A DNA stretch of 64,000 bases from Plasmodiophora brassicae. Its lineage: Eukaryota > Endomyxa > Phytomyxea > Plasmodiophorida > Plasmodiophoridae. Location: contig JASFAU010000004.1 in NCBI GenBank assembly GCA_039704465.1, positions 1,550,001 through 1,614,000 on the forward strand. The letters are read 5' to 3'. Positions 33,289 through 41,457 of this stretch are shown here, piece after piece. The notes under the pieces were generated by a model that made no database searches, had not been told where the DNA came from, and was given only the letters and a program-made list of their open reading frames with translations. The position numbers were made by a program, and so were the translations under genes. The number at the start of each line of letters is the position of its first letter. The first letter of the stretch is position 1.

Positions 33289-33987
33289 ATGGCAGATGTG
33301 CTCGTGCACGACATTGACGTGGGCGTTGGCGACGGGCGGGACAGCATGTACCATCTGTTGGAAGGCGACCCGATCGACGTGCTGACGTCGGGTCCCAAGG
33401 CCGTCCTCACCGAGGACGTTCCCGTGGTCGTCGCCCTCCTCGCCAGCGTCGTCTTTGTCGCCCTGCAATGCCGAGCCACTGTCGTCGCAAGCGATTGCGT
33501 TGCAACGAGTGGCACCGACCTGGTCAAGTCGGCCGTCGTCCTGCTCGCGTGGGTCGCTGTGGCGGGCGCCTTGCTGTCGTCCATCACCTCCGTCGTTCTG
33601 TCCATCCTGCGGAACGCTGTCGCCATGCTGATGGTCGTCCCCGTGCTGGCCGGGTCGGTGGCAACCACCGCCGGCCTTGTCGCCGTCCTCGACCCGTCGT
33701 CGTTCGGGAATGCATCCGCGTCGTGCCCGTCGGGCTTGGTGGCGACCTGGACGGCCGGATCTGTTGGCATCGTCGTCACGCAGCTGCTGTCGATCCTGGT
33801 CGTCCTGTACCGTCGGCATCGCCTGCTTCGCGCGCCCTACGACCGATTCGGCCAGCGCCGACGCGACGTCGCCGGCGCGAAACGCGACCTGAAGCGCATG
33901 GCGCTCTTCGTCGTCGGCACCGGGTTCTTCATCGGCATCCCGATCGCTATCGAATCCGCCGTCGTCGCCTACGTCGCCCTCGCATGA
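33289..33987 (+). CDS. Multi-pass membrane protein, family unknown
   Basis: Single exon, 232 residues from the ATG at 33289. Hydrophobic segments at about residues 43-62, 78-105, 108-133, 148-170 and 207-230; an Arg-rich cytoplasmic loop (YRRHRLLRAPYDRFGQRRR) precedes the last. The N-terminal 40 residues are acidic and soluble. No family recognised. The upstream frame extends to 32977 but overlaps the palmitoyltransferase last exon and has no good ATG, so I start at 33289. Confidence 0.55.
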   Translation: MADVLVHDIDVGVGDGRDSMYHLLEGDPIDVLTSGPKAVLTEDVPVVVALLASVVFVALQCRATVVASDCVATSGTDLVKSAVVLLAWVAVAGALLSSITSVVLSILRNAVAMLMVVPVLAGSVATTAGLVAVLDPSSFGNASASCPSGLVATWTAGSVGIVVTQLLSILVVLYRRHRLLRAPYDRFGQRRRDVAGAKRDLKRMALFVVGTGFFIGIPIAIESAVVAYVALA

Positions 33988-34217
33988 CCCTGGCGCGGCG
34001 TCGACCCAATGGGGACAGGGCTTAACCGCGAGGCGTGTATGATGGAAGAACATACAGAGGAATGGCTATGGGCAGCGCGTCGTGTGTGTCTGTTTGTGTG
34101 CGCGCCTCCAGCAGCAAGGTACACACCAAGGCGGAGCGAGATGAGGGCGCGACATGGAGCCGTTGGGAGATATTTCGTTGGCCGTGTGGGCGAATATCTG
34201 TGAAGACGTCGGGCGGG

Positions 34218-35726
34218 ATGGGGTCGACGTTGTCCTGTTCGCGGTCCAGCGACGTGGTCGTGACGTCGACCTTCGAGTCGATGTACGAGATCGGCGCCGA
34301 GCTCGGCAAGGGCCACTTCGCCGTGGTGCACGCCTGCGTGCACGTCGGGACGGGCGTGAAGTACGCGGTGAAGGTGATCAACAAGCGGCGGGTGACGAAC
34401 CCGATGTCGATGCGGGAGGAGGTGACCGTCCTGCGGAAAGTGGGCCGCCATCCGTATTGCATCGAGCTGGTCGACGTGTTCGAGGACGACTCGAACTTCT
34501 ACCTGGTCATGGAGCTGTGCACGGGCGGCGACCTGTTCTCCAGGATCGTCGACTATGGCAGCTACTCGGAGATGGACGCCAGCAGGACGCTGTTCCAGCT
34601 GGCGACGGCCCTCGACCACATCCACCAGCAGGGCATCACGCACCGCGACCTGAAACCCGAGAACATCCTGTTGCTGAACAGCACGCCCGACTCCGACCTC
34701 AAGGTCGGCGACTTTGGCCTGTCCAAGATCGTCGAGGGCGGCCCGTCCGTCGTCATGAAGACGATCTGCGGCACGTGGGCCTACTGCGGTTCGTACCAGG
34801 AACGGCCCCCGCGTCCCTGGCCGCTGATTAACGCACGTCTGTCACAGCGCCCGAGGTCATCGAGCAGAAGCCGTACACCAGCCTGGTCGACAACTGGACG
34901 CTCGGCGTCCTCATGTTCATTCTGTAAGTCCGTTCGCTGTCAGCGGGGACACTGTGGCACCTGACGCGCGTCGATGCTGACAGGTTGAGCGGGGTAAGGC
35001 GTTGCCCGAGGCACCACTGCCTGGCCATGTGCCTGCGCTGACGACCGATTCGTGACAGTACCATCCGTTCGACGATTTCGGCGACCTTCCTGAACCGGAA
35101 CTGCTTGAGCGGATCGTGTCGTGCGATTACAGTTTCAATGACCCGGTCTGGAGCGACATCAGCGAACAACGTCGGGCCACACGTGTGCTGCCAGTGTAAC
35201 GCCCGCTGACTATTTCGGTTTGACATACGCAGCGAAGCAGATGATTCGGGCGCTGCTGAAGATCGTCCCCGAGGAGCGCATGTCGCTGGCCGATTTCCTG
35301 GCGTCGCCCTGGATCCAGGGCAAGCAGGCGAAGTCGGCGCCGCTGACGAGCACGCTGAACCGGATGCAGTCGTTCAACAGCGGCCGGAAGAGCAAGGTCT
35401 GGCGCGTGTGTGTGATGGCCCGCCCTCGTACGGCTCTCACCTGGCCCATGGTGTCACAGGGCGGGTTGATGTCGCAGACGAGCAACCTGGACCTAAGTTA
35501 TAGCCAGTCGGAGACGCGGGACCGCGAGCGTATCGCGACGAACGCCATCCAGCAGCGTATCGTGGAGGCCACCGAGGACGACGATTCGGACGTCGACGCC
35601 GGCGCCGCCGCCAAGGGGAACGCAGTGACGACGCCAACGACCAGCAAACCGCCCATATCCAACGGCGGCGCCGGCGAGAAGCACACTGTCCAGTTCGCCG
35701 CCGTCGTTGAGTCCATCAAAGATTAA
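34218..35726 (+). CDS. CaMK-group serine/threonine kinase with a 10-nt microexon
   Basis: Exons 34218..34788, 34848..34923, 34984..34993, 35059..35170, 35233..35396 and 35460..35726 give 399 residues. Start MGSTLSCS suggests N-myristoylation and palmitoylation. Kinase motifs: GKGHFAVV, YAVKVIN, HRDLKPEN near residue 142, DFGLSKI, then APEVI completed across intron 1, DNWTLGVLMFIL-LSG-YHPF, and a PEERMSL subdomain XI element. The microexon (34984-34993) supplies the residues between ILL and YHPF that every kinase has at this place. The C-terminal 140 residues are Ser/Thr/Asp-rich without an obvious calmodulin-binding helix. Upstream substrate unknown. Confidence 0.88.
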
Positions 35727-35809
35727 AACGCTCGCCCAAATGTGTACACCGTCGAAGCGATTATCAAAGGAACGGACATCGTGGTCTGTGTGAGCGTGTG
35801 TGTATGTGT

Positions 35810-36544
35810 TTAACAGCCGACTTCAGAGCAGGGCTTCCCGTCCTGCACCGTGTCGCTGGCCCAGATCGCCCTGTCGGGGTCGTACGTGACCAGGTTGCCA
35901 TCGCTCTGCATGTCGAGGCGGAACGGGTTCCTGCCACCCTGGCTGTATCCCTCGCTCTCCCACAGCGGCAGATTACCGCGGTCGTACAGGACCAGGTTGC
36001 CATCCGCCTGCTGCATGAAGTAGCAGGGGCCACGACTGGCCTGCTCGCCCTTGTTCGTCGCCCAGATCGCGACGTCCTGCCCAGCGCGGTACACGACCGC
36101 ATTGCAATCCTCCTGCATGATCAGCGTGAAGCGCCCGTCCTTGCTGCGAATGAACTGGTTTGGCGTCAGGCGCTGCCCTTCCTGCAGGGCACTTGGGATC
36201 GGTGCAGGGGTGGGCGCGGGCGTCGGCGCTGGTGTCGGCGCAGCGGTCGGCGCAGGTGTCGGCGCAGGTGTCGGAGCGGGTGTTGGCGCTGGGGCAGGCG
36301 CAACGGTTGGCGCTGGGGAAGGCGCAACGGTTGGCGCTGGGGCAGGCGCAACGGTTGACGTCAGCGTCCTCGCCTCGTTGTTCCCCATCGCGTTCGCGCC
36401 CGCCGACAGCGGCAGCGATTCAGGGCGGGCCGTCGACGGAAGCGGCTGGGACAACGAGGCCAACGGGCAGTCCTGTCCACGAACGGTAGGCGCAGCAGCG
36501 GCCAGGGCGAGGACGGCGACAGTGACCAGGCGCGCGAGCGACAT
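35810..36544 (-). CDS. Secreted bulb-type (B-)lectin domain protein
   Basis: Single exon, 244 residues, ATG at 36544 followed by a clear signal peptide (SLARLVTVAVLALAAAAPTVRG). A linker of alternating Ala-Pro-Thr repeats covers about residues 70-120. The C-terminal 115 residues are a B-lectin domain with three copies of the mannose-binding QxDxNxVxY motif: QEDCNAVVY (first Asp shifted), QADGNLVLY and QSDGNLVTY. Predicted extracellular mannose-binding protein, perhaps for prey recognition or adhesion (inference). Divergent from the large PPR gene. Confidence 0.85.
   Translation of the reverse strand: MSLARLVTVAVLALAAAAPTVRGQDCPLASLSQPLPSTARPESLPLSAGANAMGNNEARTLTSTVAPAPAPTVAPSPAPTVAPAPAPTPAPTPAPTPAPTAAPTPAPTPAPTPAPIPSALQEGQRLTPNQFIRSKDGRFTLIMQEDCNAVVYRAGQDVAIWATNKGEQASRGPCYFMQQADGNLVLYDRGNLPLWESEGYSQGGRNPFRLDMQSDGNLVTYDPDRAIWASDTVQDGKPCSEVGC
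36205..36358. repeat. Ala-Pro-Thr coding minisatellite in the lectin linker
   Basis: Short degenerate units of 12-18 bp (GGCGCTGG.GTCGGCGCAG-like) repeated through the region; in the minus strand they encode the APTPAPT linker. Confidence 0.8.
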
Positions 36545-36916
36545 GGTTGCCGGAATTGGGGGTACGACGGGTAACGTCGGTGTTTGAGGTTGAACGGCGG
36601 ATTTCGAATCTGGCTCGCCGTCACAACGCCGGAACCTGCCGGTCACGACGAACATGACATCATCCGTTCCCGTTTCGTCGTGAGTCACCCCCCGGTCCGG
36701 AATGATGACCCATCCGACGGAAGCGGGGGGACTCGCCGGTCTAGCGAGCGCGCTTCATCGACGGTGCGGGGCTGTCTAAAGAGGCAACCGTGCGTCGCCC
36801 CCGGCCCCTCGACGGGTACTTCTCGACCCTGCCGGTCGGCCAGGCGCGCCATGGCGTGTATTCGGTCGGGTTGACGGCGTGCGCGCGTCGCCGCTTCCGG
36901 CACAGGCGCTGGACTG
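36545..36916. other. 372-bp divergent intergenic region (lectin / PPR)
   Basis: No gene seen. Expected to carry both promoters. Confidence 0.45.
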
Positions 36917-39900
36917 ATGACGTCGCCCGGGAGGCGCGCCCGCGCCACCGCCGCTCAGCTCCAGCGCTTACTACCGCATGCTGCGACCGGGTGGTGGCAT
37001 CGTGCGACGTGGGCGCGACGTCGACTCGTCTCGAGCAGGCCTGGTCCGCGCCATCAGGCGCCGTTGTCGGCGTACCAGGCGTTCCTCAGGTCGCCGTCTG
37101 TGCCGCTGGCGGTTCGCGCGCTGAAGCACGACGCCGACCCGCAGGCTGGGTGGGACGTGTTCCAGCACGTCGTGTCGTCGCCGGCGTTGGCGCCGCGCAT
37201 CCCGTTCTTCCAGGCGATGCTGATGTTCTGCCGGCGCCGCCTGCCCGGCAAGGCGCCCGACGTCCTGCGCGCTGCCCTCGACCGGGGCGTTGCTGTCAAC
37301 GACACCCTGTTCTGCACGTTCGTCGGCGCGTGCCGGGCGGCCGACCCGCCCCTGTGCCAGGACGTCGTCGACCTGTACGCGCGATGCGGGCCGCGATCGC
37401 ACAACGTGATCGCCAGCGTCGCCAACGTCTGCCGCCTGGCCAAGCAACCGGGCCCTGCGCTGGGCCTGCTGCAGGACGCCGTCGATGGCGACGTCGAGTT
37501 CGGCGAGGTCCTGACGTCGGTCCTGTCGGCCTGCTGCGCCGACGCCCGGAGCGCGGCCGGCGCCGACGTTGCCCAGCGTCTCGTCGACCTGGTGCGCTCG
37601 GGGCGTATCCCGGCGTACGCCCACAACCAGGCGATCTTCGGCAACCTGATCAAGGCGCTGCTGTCGCAGGCGCGGTTCGACGCCGCCGTCGACGTCACGT
37701 CCGTCATGGAGGGCGTCGGCGTGGCCCCGTCGTCGGTGACCTATACGCTCCTGCTGTCGTCGCTGATCAGGGCGGCCCAGCTGTCGTTGGCGATGTCGGT
37801 GTTCGAGCGCATGGCGGGTCGTCGGGTCGCCGTCGGCGTCCCCGTTTTCGCGTCGCTCGTGGCCGCGTGCAAACGCGCCGACGACGCCCGGCGCCACCTC
37901 GCCGTGCTCTACGATCACGCGCTCGCCAACCCGGCCCTGCTGCTGCACGACGACTTCGCCGCGTGCTCGTTGATATCCGCGTTCGACGCCGTTGGCTATC
38001 TTGCCACGGCAGAAGCCGTGTTCGCGCGCCGCTGTGCCGCGTCCGTCCCCGACGCGCCCGTCTTCATGGCCATGATGACCGCGTACGTTCGTCACAGCCG
38101 CAGTGGCGGGCGCCCCGCCGGCGACGTCGTCGGCAAGGCCCTGTCGGTGTTCGCCTCCATGGTCGAACACGGCGTCCCGGTGGACGGGCGCGCGTTCACC
38201 GCCCTGGTCTCGGCCTGCCGAGGGTACTCGCTGCCCGCCGTCCAGCGCCTGCACGACTACGCCACCGGGTCGCCGGCGCTGCTGGACGACGACTTTGTCG
38301 TCAGCGCGTTCATATCCGCCTATGCCGACTGCGACGCGATTGTCGCCGCCGAACAGACGTTCCAGGCCCGGTGCGCTTCTGGACGTCCCGCCCCTGGCGA
38401 ATGCGTGTTCAGCGCGATGGTCGCCGCCTACACGCGCCATGGCATGTTCGACGAGGGCATGCGCGCGTTCGAGGCGTTCCGGGCGTCGTCGTCGTCGTCG
38501 TCGCTGTCTGTCGAGGCGCACACGACGGCGCTGTCGCTGTTCAGCAAGGCGGGCCGCATCGCCCAGGCCATGTCCGTCTTCGAGACGGCCCTGCGGCAGG
38601 GCGTGCGCGTTGACGGGCGCGTCGTCGCCGAGCTGGTCACCGCCTGCAGACGGGGCTCCTGCCGGGCGTCGCTGGACCAGGTCCACAGGCACGCGTCCGA
38701 CCGCGCGTACCTCATGCAGGACGATCGGGTCGTCAGCGCGCTCATCGCCGCCTACTCCTGTACGGTCGAGTCGCTCGCCGTCGCCGAGCAGGTCTTCGCG
38801 CGACGACGAGCCGTCGGCGCGCCCGGCGTCGTCGTGTTCAATGCGATGATATCGGCCTATGGCGGGCACGGGCGCCTGGCGAACGCGACGGCGGTCTTCG
38901 ACGACCTGAAAGGCGTCGGCGTGCCACCCAACGACGTGACGCTCTGTAGCCTGCTGTCGGCGTGCAATCAGGTCGGCGCCGTTCGCCTGGCGATGTCGAT
39001 CGTCGACGAGTTCGAGCGCGCCTGGCGGATCCCGCCCCGGTCGCTGGAGACGTGCACGACGCTGCTGTCGCTGTACTCCAGGGGGGACTGCCTGGCGGAG
39101 GCGTTCGCCCTGCTCGACGCCATGGTGCAATCGGGGACGCCGATCGAGACGCTGGTCTTCTGCGGCCTGGTCGGCGCCTGCAGGCGCGGCGCCGACGTGG
39201 CCGGCCTGGCCCGCCTGCACCGGTACGCGGCGTCGACCGACCTGCTCGAGCACGACAACGTCGTCGCGTCGTTCATCACGGCGTACGGCGAGTGCCGCCG
39301 CGTGCCCGACGCCGAGGCCGTCTACCGCGACGCTCGCCGCCCGGGCGTTCACGCGACGACGGCCATGATTGGGGCGTACGGCCAGAACGGCCTGCCCGAC
39401 ACGGCCGAGCGGTTGCTGGACGACGTGCAGGCGGACGCGGCACCGCCCGCCTTTGCCTGCGTCGTCGCCGCCTACGGGCGCCTGTCGCTGGCCGCCGATC
39501 TGCGACGCCTGCACCGCGTCGCTGAATCGAAGGCGTTCCTGTCGGACGCGTTCGTCGTCAGCGCGTTGGCGGCCTCGTACGGACGCTGCGCCGACTGGGC
39601 GTCGGTGCGGGCGATGCACGACGTCGCCCGTCGCCATGGCCTGATGGGCGACGGCGGCGTCGTCAACGCCCTGATCTCCGCCTATGGGCAATGCGGGGAC
39701 CCGGGCACCGCCGAGCGCCTGTTCGTCGAGGGCAGGTCGACCGCCGACCCGTCCGCCCTGTCCACGGTCGTCGCCGCCTACGGGCGCCTGTCCCAGCTGG
39801 CCGACCTGCGCCGCCTGCACCAGGTCGCCGCCGAGGAGTCGCTCCTGGCGCAGGTCGCCGTCGTCAGCGCGTTCATCTCGTCGTACGCGCAGTGTGGCCA

Positions 39901-40885
39901 GCTGGCCGAATCCGAGCGCCTGTTCCGGGACCTGGCGGCGACGCCCGACACGAGCACGTTCAACGCGATGATCGCCGCGTACAGCCATCACGCCCGGCTG
40001 ACGAGCGCCCTGGACACGTACGAACGCCTCCAGCGGGCCGGCCTGAAGCCGAACGACGTGACGCTCGTGTCGCTGCTGACGGCCTGCAGCCACGTCGGCG
40101 ACCTGCAGCGGGCGCTGGCGATCACGGCCGAGTTCACGACGGCATGGGGGATCCGGGTCGACGCGCGCCACACGAATTGCCTCGTCGACCTGCACGCCCG
40201 CATGGGCAACCTGGACGAAGCGGAGCGGTTCATCGGCGACGCGTCCGACGTGACGTCCTGGATGACGGTCCTGGGCGCCTGCCGCAAGCACGACGACCTG
40301 GCCCGGGCCGAGCGCGTCTTCGCGACGATCCTGTCGCTGCCCGACAGCCCCGATGTCCTGTCGCACCTGCCGGCCGCCTACGTGCTCATGTCGAACGTGT
40401 ACGCTGCGAACGGGCGCCTGGCGGACGTGCAGCGTCTACGTCGGGCCATGCGGGCCCGGGGCCTGACCAAGGTCCCCGGGCAGACGTCGCTGCTGCTGCC
40501 CGACCGCACCGTCCGCTTCGTGTGCGACGACGACAGGTACCGGTCGGATGCGGGCCTGCGCGACGCCCATGGTCGCATGCTGGAGGACCTGCGCGCGTCT
40601 GGGTACACCCCTGACCTAGGCGTCGTGACGAGGCGTACGTCGTCGGCCGACGAGGCGCGCGCGTCCGTCTGTCGTCACAGCGAGAAACTGGCGATCGCCT
40701 ACGCCCTGGCAGCGCTGGCGCCCGGGGAGCCCATCTACGCGACGAACAACCTGCGCGTGTGCCCCGACTGCCACGAGGCCACCAAACGCGTGTCGGCCCT
40801 GTACGCTCGCGACATTTATATTCGCGATGCGAACCGTCACCATCACTTCCGGGACGGGCACTGCTCCTGTGGCGACTATTGGTGA
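36917..40885 (+). CDS. DYW-type pentatricopeptide repeat protein, predicted organellar C-to-U RNA editing factor, 1322 residues
   Basis: One uninterrupted reading frame in an intron-rich region. The N-terminus is Arg-rich with few acidic residues (mitochondrial-type presequence). The body is a long run of PPR-like helical units of about 31-36 residues (for example VVSALIAAYS, FNAMISAYGGHGRLANA, FNAMIAAYSHHARLTSAL). The C-terminus has the plant-type E region and a DYW domain: PGQTS near 1190, the zinc deaminase signature HSEK...CPDC, HHHFRDG and the end CSCGDYW. In plants such proteins select and deaminate specific cytidines in organelle RNA (known). Here an organelle editing role is inferred; target sites are unknown. 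Confidence 0.9.
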   Translation: MTSPGRRARATAAQLQRLLPHAATGWWHRATWARRRLVSSRPGPRHQAPLSAYQAFLRSPSVPLAVRALKHDADPQAGWDVFQHVVSSPALAPRIPFFQAMLMFCRRRLPGKAPDVLRAALDRGVAVNDTLFCTFVGACRAADPPLCQDVVDLYARCGPRSHNVIASVANVCRLAKQPGPALGLLQDAVDGDVEFGEVLTSVLSACCADARSAAGADVAQRLVDLVRSGRIPAYAHNQAIFGNLIKALLSQARFDAAVDVTSVMEGVGVAPSSVTYTLLLSSLIRAAQLSLAMSVFERMAGRRVAVGVPVFASLVAACKRADDARRHLAVLYDHALANPALLLHDDFAACSLISAFDAVGYLATAEAVFARRCAASVPDAPVFMAMMTAYVRHSRSGGRPAGDVVGKALSVFASMVEHGVPVDGRAFTALVSACRGYSLPAVQRLHDYATGSPALLDDDFVVSAFISAYADCDAIVAAEQTFQARCASGRPAPGECVFSAMVAAYTRHGMFDEGMRAFEAFRASSSSSSLSVEAHTTALSLFSKAGRIAQAMSVFETALRQGVRVDGRVVAELVTACRRGSCRASLDQVHRHASDRAYLMQDDRVVSALIAAYSCTVESLAVAEQVFARRRAVGAPGVVVFNAMISAYGGHGRLANATAVFDDLKGVGVPPNDVTLCSLLSACNQVGAVRLAMSIVDEFERAWRIPPRSLETCTTLLSLYSRGDCLAEAFALLDAMVQSGTPIETLVFCGLVGACRRGADVAGLARLHRYAASTDLLEHDNVVASFITAYGECRRVPDAEAVYRDARRPGVHATTAMIGAYGQNGLPDTAERLLDDVQADAAPPAFACVVAAYGRLSLAADLRRLHRVAESKAFLSDAFVVSALAASYGRCADWASVRAMHDVARRHGLMGDGGVVNALISAYGQCGDPGTAERLFVEGRSTADPSALSTVVAAYGRLSQLADLRRLHQVAAEESLLAQVAVVSAFISSYAQCGQLAESERLFRDLAATPDTSTFNAMIAAYSHHARLTSALDTYERLQRAGLKPNDVTLVSLLTACSHVGDLQRALAITAEFTTAWGIRVDARHTNCLVDLHARMGNLDEAERFIGDASDVTSWMTVLGACRKHDDLARAERVFATILSLPDSPDVLSHLPAAYVLMSNVYAANGRLADVQRLRRAMRARGLTKVPGQTSLLLPDRTVRFVCDDDRYRSDAGLRDAHGRMLEDLRASGYTPDLGVVTRRTSSADEARASVCRHSEKLAIAYALAALAPGEPIYATNNLRVCPDCHEATKRVSALYARDIYIRDANRHHHFRDGHCSCGDYW

Positions 40886-41457
40886 ATACGAACGTACAAT
40901 AATAATATGGTATTCATATCGGACGCGGGGCGCGACACTGCTGCAACACGTCGACGATGGTAGCTATGGCGGGTTGTCGTTCAGTTTAGGGCACGACTCT
41001 GCCTCCTGTGCGCCGACTAGCTGGCGATCGATATTGACCCTATCGAACGATCCAGTACCGCATGCATGTGGGGAACCTGGGCCTGTGCCCGGGTTCACGG
41101 CCATCAATCGAGCTGTGTGGGCGTCCGTAATTCGTCGCTTCACATCTCACCGGTCGCTCGTGACCGCTGTCCAGATCGTGTTGTGTTTCTGCAGATGGTA
41201 CATGCGCCGTCGCACGGAAACGACCAGACGGCCACCCGTGGATCGTCAGTCCGTCACACAAGGCGACGAGCGGTGGGCGGCGTCGGTCGACGGGACCTGC
41301 GTCATTTGGTGCTCACCCTAGGGTCCGCAGTCGCAGAGATCGCTGTCTTCTATGACTGGGTGGGGGATCACCACCAACGTACCGTACCTCTGGACTGGCC
41401 ACACAGCGCACCTGGGAGTGGAGGCCAAAGAGAGGAGCACTTTGGCGCCGGCCAACG
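40886..41457. other. Intergenic, 572 bp, no gene seen
   Basis: Follows the PPR stop with an AT-rich patch (AATAATAATATGG) that may serve in 3'-end formation. No credible frame, tRNA or repeat noted. Confidence 0.45.

Noticed and set aside
36971..40366. 1131-codon minus frame opposite the PPR gene
   Set aside because: Shadow of the third-position GC bias of the PPR repeats; composition is repetitive and Arg/Asp/Gly-rich.
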